This document shows, one piece after another, positions 47,600 to 57,900 of a stretch of DNA of 64,000 nt (position 1 is its first letter; each line of letters begins with the position of its first letter). The notes below the pieces were generated by a model. That model did not search any database. It was not told the origin of the DNA and worked only from the letters and a program-made list of their open reading frames with translations. A program made the position numbers and the translations under genes. The DNA comes from Ypsolopha sequella (lineage: Eukaryota > Arthropoda > Insecta > Lepidoptera > Ypsolophidae), in the NCBI GenBank assembly GCA_934047225.1, contig OW203985.1, positions 6,279,501-6,343,500 of the forward strand. The letters run 5' to 3'.

Positions 47600-47801
47600 T
47601 TTTGATTCAAATCTGCATGCCTCAAAAAGTGTGTATTTGTGCCCGAAGTACGGCGATAGAGCTCACCACTCGTCACGTTGAGACGTAATAATCGTCGATG
47701 AAACGCGGGTGTACCGAGTGTGGACTGTGACTTGCATTTCAACGTTCACAGTCGGAACGCCTTTGACACCCTCTCGGGGACTCATGTTGTGACGATATAT
47801 G
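47600..47801 (+). mobile_element. SINE family S copy, body and tail
   Basis: Opposite orientation to the other copies. Contains GTGTATTTGTGCCCGAAGTA, GAAACGCGGGTGTACCGAG and ends TTGTGACGATATATG. The tRNA-like head is not recognisable. Confidence 0.6.
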
Positions 47802-48068
47802 TACAGCGTGTAACAGAAAGGTGTAACCATATTTGAAAAGCTTATTCAGTCAATGGTATAGAACAACTTTTACTATGGAGCCAACCCCGAAATCACAAAA
47901 AAAAAATCTGGCCTTCCATACATTTCGGCCGAGCGGCATTACATTTTTCTATGAAACAGTAACAATTTTTTTTCGAGATACAGGTTTTGTTCCATAGTAA
48001 AAGTTGTTTTATATAATTGACTGAATAAGCTCTTCAAATATGGTTACACCTTTCTGTTACACGTTGTA
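47802..48068. mobile_element. TIR element, 267 bp
   Basis: TACAGCGTGTAACAGAAAGG and CTTATTCAGTCAAT at the left are matched in inverse by ATTGACTGAATAAG and CCTTTCTGTTACACGTTGTA at the right; arms about 75 bp. Confidence 0.85.
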
Positions 48069-48070
48069 TA

Positions 48071-49219
48071 TACAGGATGGAAAATATTTAAGGGCCCTGG
48101 AGGGAACTACCTTAAATCCTTTACTTAGCTCATTTTACTGAAAGGAAACATTCCTTTATTTTTTTAAAGAAACTAAACTGCATTCAAAGATATTCTGAAA
48201 TTTGCTTGTCTCACCCGGGAATCGAACCATCTAAAAATGAAAAAAATAAACCCTCGGAATTTTATTATACGAATCGGTAGGATGATTGTTCAGGATAAAA
48301 TTTGTCTAATAAACATTTGGTCTTAGACTCATCTGTTGTACGAGATAACCATGAAATTAAATATTTATTACAAGTTCTTTATTAACAATACCTAGTACTG
48401 ACCAGTGACCACTTGTAACAAGTAAATGACACGTTATAATTTTCTTAACTCTCTTACATCCAAAGACATCGTATGAAGTATAAGCTTGCTAATGTTGTTT
48501 AAAAAAACACTTGTACTTATCCACACATATAAAACAGTGTTTTATAAATTCCACCAAGTGCCAACAATCACTAGCATCTACTATCTTGCCTATGTTATTT
48601 ATCTTAAGTACCTTGTTGAAGACTTCAATAAGAAAATCGTTAAATGGTAATAATAAATCTATGCACAGCACAATTCCTTCTTGCACTAAGCGTACTGACG
48701 AAAAGTTTAAAAAGAGAACGTATTTTTTTTGCAACGCGGAGCAACAAATTTGAAGTTCAAACAATAACTTTTAACATTTTTAAAATCGATAAAAGTATTC
48801 GTTCGAATTTTAAATTTTGTTTTCTTTTGCTTTCATTCCATGCTGTCATTGTGTAATAATGGCGTATCATTATTACTTTACAAGTGGACAGTACTAGGTA
48901 TTGTTAATAAATAACTTGTAGTAAATATTAAATTTTCATGGGTATCTCGTACAACAGATGAGTGTAAGACTAAATGTTTATTAGACAAATTTTATCCTGA
49001 ACAATAATCCTACCGATGCATATAATAAAATACCGAGGGTTTATTTTTTTAATTTTTAGTTGGTTCAGTTCCCGGTGAGACAAGCAAATTTTAGAAGATC
49101 TTTGAATGCAGTTTTGTTTCTTTTCAAAAATAAAGGAATGTTTCCTTTCAGTAAAATGAGCTAACTAAAGGATTTAAGGTATTTCCCCTCCAGGGCCCTT
49201 AAATTTTTTCCAGCCTGTA
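48071..49219. mobile_element. Large foldback element, about 345-bp arms
   Basis: TACAGGATGGAAAATATTTA at the left and its diverged complement ending CCAGCCTGTA at the right. The arms stay alignable to about 48415 and from about 48875 (CAATACCTAGTACTG with CAGTACTAGGTATTG). Each arm contains a tRNA B-box-like GGTTCGATTCCCGGG or GGTTCAGTTCCCGG. The 460-bp centre has overlapping open frames on both strands (91 and 80 codons) whose products are not recognised. Confidence 0.85.
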
Positions 49220-49360
49220 TATATGTATGTATATATATTCTTTTTTATTCAAATAAATACAACAACGGAAAATCTTCACCATTATCAATCGTGTAACATA
49301 TCGCTCCCCACCGCGCATTAAGGAGCATTGACGACGAATGGGAAGGGGGAGTACAGGGGG

Positions 49361-49643
49361 TCTAAAAAGGCCGACTTGGGTGAATCGTAAAATGATTTGA
49401 AAGTAGGATGGAGTCAGAGCTTTTTCACGCGTGCAAAAGAGACGGCATTAGAACGGAATCATAATATGATTCATCCAAAGCGGCCTTTTTAGAGGACCAG
49501 GGGATCTAAAAAGGCCGATATGGGTGAATTATAAAATGATTTAAAAGTAGGATAGAGTCAGAGTTTTTTCACGCGTGCAAAAGAGATGGCATTAGAACAG
49601 AATCATAATGTGATTCATGCAAAACGGCCTTTTTAGAGGACCA
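49361..49643. repeat. Two tandem copies of a palindrome-ended unit, 144-bp period
   Basis: TCTAAAAAGGCCGA starts at 49361 and 49505, and each unit ends CGGCCTTTTTAGAGGACCAG, so each unit has its own inverted ends. CACGCGTGCAAAAGAGA.GGC in the middle is shared with 30.94 kb. Confidence 0.85.
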
Positions 49644-51377
49644 GTACACCCGCAAAGTGATTTAGCGCGCCCTAGATGCTTAATTTTTGACCAGAAGTAA
49701 ATAAATTGAGAGGGAAAGGATAAGAAAACTGAGAGGGGAATACTGATATTTTTAAAGTAAGTATAAACATGAATTGTATAAAAAACAAAGCGAGAGTAAG
49801 GTTGCATGTGTACATTGTACTTGTAGAAATCAAATTATTATAAGGCCAGTTCAAAAAGTATATTTTCTAAATACGGACGGACAAGGGAGTCTCACCATAA
49901 TAAAAAAATATATTTATTTACTATTATTTTTTATTGCACCTTGTTACTGATCACTTATTAATGTCTAGTATGAATTAGGTTATTTCAATCCATAGACGAA
50001 TACAGCCTACAGACTCCTCATAACGGGCGACCGATTTCTGTCAACACATCTGACTGAACCAGCAGATACAATTCGCCACTCCAAAATTATATGTTTCGGT
50101 AGGCCAAACCAAAATGGCTTCTATATTCATTGCGTTAAGAGTCTTCATCTTCGGAAAAGATAAGTTTGTGGCGCTATACGTAAGATTGGAAGAACCAACA
50201 GGATTGCAGTATCCCGTTTCGATTGTTGACAGAATTATTTATACGCAAGATGTTGAACAATAGACGTCTTTCTGGGCTGTATTGTCTATGTTTTAATCAA
50301 AGTCACCCTACATGTAAACCTAAACGACAAAATTAGTGGCACCCATGTCATACATGGTCAATTAATAATAATGCTTCTAATTACATAAATTAATATAATA
50401 ACCATACATAATATTACTTACTTCCTAACAAAACACCAAACAACAACCACAATAGCAAAGCAGTCAATAAAATTTGTTCGTTTTCCATAATACACATAAT
50501 TAAAATGATAACTTATTATTTTTCACCTCACAATCTCGGAAAGGTTGTATTTATCATTCGAAATCTGGGTGCAAAAGTGGTTTGCATCCGTTAGTGAAGA
50601 AAAGGTTTTTAAAATTCGAACCTTTCTATTCAAAAAAGGGGTTCTGTACCGCCAGCCCAATGTCAGTGCGCCAGCCTCATTTTTAGTTTAGAACAATCGC
50701 ACTGGCCAGCACGATGATTGCACGAAAAAAGAAAAAGGTTTGTTCATTTTTTTCTTGCACCTAGCATTTTCCTCGCTGTAGTGAAGTGAAAAATTGCGTG
50801 TTTCGCTCAGCAGCAAAGTTATTTTGCGTCTCGTACCTTTGAAACTTTCGCTACGCTTAGGATTCTATTAAATTCTAGAATCTTTAGCTTCCTCAGGTTT
50901 CAATACAAGCACTCGCGCCAAATAACAACTTTGCAGCCTTGCATAGCAATAGTTATTTGTGCAACAGGAAAGCAAACATTTTTTTTGTTGCGAGTGCAAA
51001 GTTTGAATCCCGAGCAAGCGAAGGATTCTATAATTGAATCACGAGCGTAGCGAGTTAGAATCCTGAGCGTGGTGAGGGATTCAAAGGCACAAGAAACAGA
51101 ATAAATTTGCTCTCGTGTGATCATGTGACACATACAACTTTTCACCTCACTAGCGAGACAACAAGATGTAAAGACACCATCTTTTCGAACGAACTTATAA
51201 GAATTCAATGGTTTTTTTCTTTAAGAAATACACCATATAAAAATATTGCACATAAAATAAAATGTAAGGAGTGTTAATTGAATCCCAAAAGCCGCGAAAA
51301 ATCGGAAAATCTTTGATAAACCGATCGAAAACGCAAAACATAACCATCACGCGGGAGTTTTACTCTATCTATCCATT
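49644..51377. other. No gene; short repeats with CGAGCGTAGCGAG-type motifs
   Basis: TTTTTCACCTCAC near 50520 and CTTTTCACCTCACTAGCGAG near 51138 recur in inverse near 51680 (CTAGTGAGGTGAAAA). AATCACGAGCGTAGCGAGTT near 51037 resembles the centre of the 13.2-kb MITE. Boundaries of the elements cannot be fixed. Confidence 0.4.
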
Positions 51378-51488
51378 TCCGGATTCCATACACATTGGGA
51401 GGCCATACACAGGATTTCGAGAAGTTTACCTTGTCTATGGTATCCGACAATCTGTGGGGCTGTGTATAGCCTCCCAAAGTGTATGGAA
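51378..51488. repeat. Imperfect inverted repeat 3' of Pld
   Basis: TTCCATACACATTGGGAGGC is matched in inverse by GCCTCCCAAAGTGTATGGAA about 75 bp on. It accounts for the long overlapping open frames on both strands at 51271-51756, which are not genes. It may lie in the Pld 3' UTR. Confidence 0.65.
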
Positions 51489-51784
51489 TACATATAGAGT
51501 GAAAGAGATAGCCGCCATGCTGATTTTTGCTGTCCCTCTTTCTCTTGAGCAAAGGATATGGAGTTTTCGAACAATTCGCAGTGTGTTTAATTTAAAACAC
51601 TTTTCTTCACTGTTTAAAACCAGTAAGCAAAAATCGATTTTGCTCACTGTTTTTAAGCAACAAAGGCGCACTTTTCGAGCTAGTGAGGTGAAAATTACTA
51701 TTATTATGCTGCAAATTGCAATCAAAGATTTCAGACCAATTCTAATTTCAACTTAAGTTTACACGTAATAAGGCACATTTTCGC

Positions 51785-51988
51785 TTACGTCCATAGGGCG
51801 GTGGGCATCATACCTTCCATTGAGGTATTTCTCGGTGTCAAGGTTTCGTTGCAAAGGAAATCCAATGGCATATCGACTAAATACCCTTGGATAAGGTCGA
51901 TTTTCCTATTGGCTAGCGCTACGTCAGTATGCCATAGGGTTTCGGGGTTTTCTTCTTGGTACTTCTTTAGTTCCGCAAAGCTGTGGAC
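51785..51988 (-). CDS. Pld: Pld terminal coding exon, C-terminal tail
   Basis: After the acceptor gtctacag the exon encodes [16 protein letters not shown], then [17 protein letters not shown], then [10 protein letters not shown] and a TAA stop at 51785. The IQGYLV...PL.FL block and the final Trp-Thr are the conserved PLD C-terminus. The ATG further upstream in this open frame lies in the intron and is not a start. Confidence 0.95.
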   Translation of the reverse strand, partial: VHSFAELKKYQEENPETLWHTDVALANRKIDLIQGYLVDMPLDFLCNETLTPRNTSMEGMMPTALWT

Positions 51989-54900
51989 CTGTAGACAGAA
52001 AATTGCAAATAGTTTCACAAGGGAACGAAATGGTATATTTACAGCGAAAGCGAAATCAATCTGTGCGCCTGAGCCGGAAAGATTTGTTCACACATTTTTC
52101 TCCCACTCTGATAATCTTTCATAAATTAACAATTTCGTCAGGTTCCAACAGGATAGCGTATACAATTTATAACGCGTGCGACAGAGGTGGCATTTGAGCC
52201 CGTGTCGCGACCCCTAGTTTATGAACGCAGTCTGCTGGTCAAAAACCGCACTTTTCTGAGTTAGTGGAGTTAAAACAGAAAATTATTATGTCGAGCGGAA
52301 AATGGCTGTTAATTTTTCAAGTAAAACATTTTAGAAGAGGTGGGGTGGGGGTCAGACTAAATCTTTTCTTTTTTTTAATCTTATTTATTTTATAACCCAT
52401 ACATCTTAAGATTAATTCGGCTTAAAAAATAATTACAATGTTGCTTAAACTTTAGATGTTATGATGATGTGTTTAACAGTTGGGATTACTTCTACGAGTA
52501 TTTTTATAATATTCAGATCTAAGGTTCAGGGAGTCTATTATGAAACTTGAAAATCTATCACTGTATTCGGCCGTGAACCCTGAACTTAAGATTTGATGGA
52601 GAAAGAAGAGAAAATCGCCAGTAGAGCACCGAGTTTCATTTAAGAAATCCAACCTATATTGTTCGTTGATTATACACTCGAGGACTAAGTGTAGGAGGTC
52701 CTCTTCTCTCTCACATCGTGTACAGTTTGGATCGTCTCTTTTTTTCATGATGAAGTTAAACTTGTTAAGTGGGATGTGGTTATTTCGAGATAATATATAC
52801 TTAATAAGACAGTTGAAATTATATGACATTTAAAAGACTAGCAAAGTAAGACTTGGCTGTGGCCATAAACCCGTTTATGACACTAAGAAGATATTGAAAC
52901 CAAGACTTGGCTTCGGCCTTACTACTTTGATCGACGATGAAGACAATTCACTAAGACTTGGCTATGGCCTTATATTTAACTGAACATGAAAAATGAAAAA
53001 AATAAGACTTGGCTGTACGGGCTATTGTCCTTTGCCTATTCCAAGACGGAATGATGAAAGCAATCAATGTCAAAGTGGTTTTTAGTTTGTTTGGAATCTG
53101 TGCAAACTTTGTCTATTTTGCTAAAGTATACGACAGTGCCATCTAGGAATCTTATTTAACACTAAATTTGACACAAGGAAAAACGCTCACAACTTTGCTT
53201 GAAAAGCCTAATTGACTATTTTTGCGCAATACCATAAATCACATTTATTTAATAATTTTTATTTAAAACTAAGAAAAAGCAATCATTAGTTTTACGTTTG
53301 TGAACGCGTACTGTCACATCCACCGAAGTCTAAAATATAATGGGATCTAACCTGATCGTTAGGAATGCAATGAAACACCTCTTCATAGATGTCTGTATTA
53401 CGTTTTGCAGTCGCTTTCCATACGTTCTTGTAGAAGGTCTCATCACAGGGATCGTCAATGTTGATGCCAAGCCGGATTGGGTCTTCTTCCATTAGACCTA
53501 AGGGATAAATTACATTAACTCCAAAGACCAGAAATCCATCTAGTTGTTTTTCAGTTACGCTGAGCATGAATAGATGGAGTTGCCATTGCTCAAAATGAAT
53601 CGTTAAGTAAAAGGTAAAATAAATAGAAATCGTTGGGTATAAGACTTATATGATTTATAGCGAAATCCGTCGCTTTAAATACTCTAAACGTTATTTAGGG
53701 TGCATTACAAACTAGAGAAGATAGAATATTGAAAATAATATCTCCATAAAATAAATATTCAAGTAATTTAGCTATAAGTAGTCACGACATATATCCTCGA
53801 AGGAGTGTCAGAAGCGTTAAAGAGTTTGAAGTGTCACTGGAACAGTCACCCCTTTTGCACCTTCTTTTCACCGACGATTTTTATGTCCCAACGTAATAGG
53901 CGGTAGCTTTACCTTATCGCCGACTTCAGGCACAAATACACGCTAATTAGTGCATGCAGGTTTCACTGTATTCCTTCATCGTTCAGCAAGAACTATGCAT
54001 ATAAATTCCCAAAAGACACACGATGAGGCAGGATTTGAACTCAGGCCTCAAAATAAAGAGTCAAGCGGCCTAACGAATATCTATCCGCAAGTATAACTAA
54101 TTTTACCTAAGTGTTCTCTGAAGAGTCGCTTGCGCAACGCACCCGCGACGCGCCCGCACGGGTACGTCTTTCCGTTCATTACTCCGTCGTCGAACAACTC
54201 GTCCTGAAAATTACAGTAGCATTACAGTTCCTGCACTCCACGACGACTTATCTGCTCTACTTGTAGATAGCCATGTATATGTACGCTGCGCTAGTGTTAG
54301 GTGATACAGGGCCGGATTTAGGGGAGGGCAACCGGGGCTACAGCCCCAGGGCCTCCAGAAGAGAGGGGCCCCCACAATAAATTAAAAATATTGATTTTAG
54401 TGGACTGTATGCGAAGCTTCAAAATGGTGAACTATACTGGCGTGACAAGTATAATAATTTGTAAAGCTTGTTATTCAACAAGTTTTATCACACAATTGCC
54501 AAAAAACACGAATTATAACAATAAGATAATGTTATTGTGGGTATTCTTAGTTTTGTTTTTTGTTTTCTAATTTGCCTTGGCATATAGTAATTCTTTTAGA
54601 AGTATTGAGGGTCGCCACGCTCCGCTCTGCTCCCAATAAGTACTTACATGTAAACCTAACACGCTCCTCCTCGCTCCACTCGTCGTTGCACCTATTTTTT
54701 ACTTTTTGGTGAAAGCCTTTCGATTTCGGCTTTTTAGAAAATAACGAAGTCATTTTACAAACGGCGGGCATTTTTTAATTTGCCAAACGGTAAATTGCAA
54801 AACAGCGAGTGTTTAGAAACTGACGATGCCGTTTGTAAACGGCGGAATTTCACTATTTGCCTGCCACATATCTATCTCCAATTATCAATCCTGAATCGAT

Positions 54901-57900
54901 CTGAATAAGCAATTTTTTGATATTTTTAATCATACAAGAGTCGTGCATTATAATTAAAAGCATATTTTGAAATTCAATAGACAAATTTGTAATTTAAAAA
55001 TGTCGCTTGTTCGGCGGTGTAGACGTTTTTATTTCTCATAGTACAAGTTAAACATACTGAATGTATATCAACCGGTTCTTACCAAGATTTTATTTATTTT
55101 TATAACCACGATAGTTTAAATAATCATATAGTTCAAGTCAGGGCCGTCTTCAGGGCACACTGAGTTTGAGGGGCTCTTTTGACGAAAACATCAGTATGGT
55201 GTGTTTTTGTTGGTTATATTTGATGAAAATATAAGCTATGTGTAAATTTAAAATATTGATGGAACTGTAAATAACATGAGCTTAAATTGTGCAAAGACAA
55301 ATTGTTGCAGAACCGTCCGAACGAAAACGTAAAATAGATGTGGCTATTTATTTCTATGTATTTGTGCATATTGTTTATATCTGCCTTATTTAGTGTATAT
55401 ATGTATAGGGAAATTATCATTTAAAAATGTTGGCACTGTGAGGCCCCGTATAACCGGGGGCCCTAGGCTAGTGCCCCTGGTGCCCTTATGGAAAAGACGG
55501 AACTGGTTCAAGTACTTGTACAGACCTGTATCAAGACAGCGATCTCCGAATCCCTCTTCCCTATCATCGACCGGTCATTGATATTGGCGCTGCCGCATAT
55601 GATGGTCTTGTCATCAGCTATCATCAGTTTAGAATGTACGTAGATGAGCTCTGTGATTGGTTCCCCTTCTAGTATGGAATGTGTTCTGAGGCCGTGGAAG
55701 GTTATGTACTTGGAGGGGTCTTCTATGCCGGCCTCGTACAGACGGGTTAGGATGGCTTCTCGACTCCTGTAGAAAAAAAAAATGTATTCGGCATTACAGC
55801 TTAAAATATATAAGAACATCCTCACGGCATATTTTCGTGAAGGGATGTCAGAGGTGCTTCCGAGTAGAAATGTGACTAGAACAGTGATGGGGAAACTTTT
55901 TCCTTCGCGTGCCAATGTTTACTAACGAAATATATAGCGGACCAAGTTGTTGCATTTTTGGCTATATTATTTATTGAAATAAAAATATTAGTATGTATTT
56001 TCTGAAACATAACTATTGAAATAAGAAAGAAATTACAAACTGCAATCAAATTAAACTTTCAAGTTATCTGCGAAAGTTCTAACAATACGAAAACTTCACT
56101 TCATTTTTGTTTGATGGTCGCGGGTCGGACTTTAACGCTTCACGCCGGAGATGGCCCGCGGGCCGTAGTTTTCCCATCCCTGGACTAGAACTAGCAACAC
56201 TCGTAACAGTCTTTTTAAACCGACGACTTCAAGGTCCTAACGTGACAGGGGGGGGGGGGGGGGTAAGCTTCATCGGTGTACTTCGGGCACAAATACACGC
56301 TCTATACGGCATGCAAGTTTACCTCACAATGTTTTTATTCACTGTAAGCAAGTAGTAGGCATACAAATTCTATACACATAAATTTCGCAAAAACTCATTG
56401 GTGCATTCTCGACCGGCAGGATTCAAACCTGTGTTTCAAGATCGAGAGTCGTCCGGTGTCCAAGCAAATGAGACTTTTTTTTGGGTTCTCATGATGATGA
56501 ATATTTTTACGAAAAAGCTGCAACTTCCATTTGACTTCGTGTGACGTCACTTGAGAAAAGGCTCTTTAGAAATGTGCTATCAAGATAAATTTATAATAAT
56601 TTGCATCCGACTGATTTGACAGATGGATAATAAGCAAGTTTTACAATCAGTATCATAATTCGTAGGTATGACTAGAAGTCATCATATCTGAAAATTACTT
56701 TAAAAAAATCAAATTATATACCATAATAATGAAGACTGTGATCAAAAAGGATGATTTCTCAGAAAAAAAAACTTTAGGTATTAAGTTATGGGAATTCTCA
56801 AACAGGCACTACCAGGTGGCCCACGGTGCCTGGGACCAATTGATGGCGGTAAGGCCCTTATATAAAACAGACTGGTGACGGGAAACGGCGTCGCTGATGC
56901 GAGGGTTTCGGCACCGCACTCAGGCCAATGTCCAGCAGTCGACGAACCAAGGTGATGGATGGAAATATATATAACATTTTCGGAGGGGACCCCCCTCTCC
57001 CCTGCTTCATTCAACGTCCCATCGTTGCTTTCATCAGGTGCGGCAGCGGCGAAGCGTAAGCTTATTGAATGAAATCAAACCAAATTTATATCTGGTAAAG
57101 TAGTACCTGCAAATACTCTGATAGTTCCAGTGTGTGACGGCGTGCAGCGATGTCCCGGACGGCGCCCCCACCTCACCCTCGAACCCTGGCAGCAGCGGCA
57201 TGACCACGAACACTCGGAATACCTCTGAAGCGCGGTGCGCGCGCATGATGCGGTTGTATAGCGCCTCTCCGATCTGTAGAGAGGATATGTGGTATAACTT
57301 CAAGAAAGATGTACGGATTGAGTTTCTAATGGTGGTCACTTGACTAGTTCTTTGTTAGGGTTCCGTACCCGAAGGGTCCTATTATTAAGCCTCCGCTGTC
57401 TGTGTGTCCGTCCGTCTGTCACAGGCATTAACAGCTTCAGCCGTAAAAAAATTCAGTTTAAAATTGTACAGAACCGGTGTTACTAAAAAATAGCATTGCC
57501 AACTCAACACGCTGCGGAGTACCTAGAATGTTGCTTATTTTATTTATTTATTTTTCCTGAAAACTTACAGCACAAGAAATAACACATAAACTTAAAAGTG
57601 CTATTTGCAGAAGGCCAATTACAAGTTTTTGGCATTATTATAATATTCTTAAAATTTAGTTATTAACTTTATTAATTTAAGTAGTTAATATTTTCTATAT
57701 AATAATTATTAAAAAATAAAATGTAGGTAGGTATACTAAACACAAACGTTGTTATGAAAGTGAAAAACGAGTAAAAAAAAAAAAACTGGCCAACTGTGAG
57801 TCGCGTACCTAAGGTTCCGTATTGTGGATGATAAATTTAATTGTCATTTTTTTCGTGAATTTCTCAACCGCTTTATTTTTCCTGTAATCTTTACGTAAAC

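Larger units (their letters stand above)
55812..56470 (-). mobile_element. SINE family S copy in Pld intron 5, interrupted by a hAT MITE
   Basis: The tail half (55812-55881) and the body plus tRNA-like head (56183-56470, with GGTTTGAATCC) are split by the 301-bp insert. The head reads GACACCGGACGACTCTCG on the minus strand. Confidence 0.65.

Noticed and set aside
48489..48764. Gene inside the large foldback element
   Set aside because: Open frames exist on both strands at the same place and neither product is recognised; kept as part of the element rather than called as a gene.
51271..51756. 161-codon plus-strand open frame, with overlapping minus-strand frames
   Set aside because: It is produced by an imperfect inverted repeat that keeps several frames open on both strands; no domain is recognisable and it lies just beyond the Pld stop.
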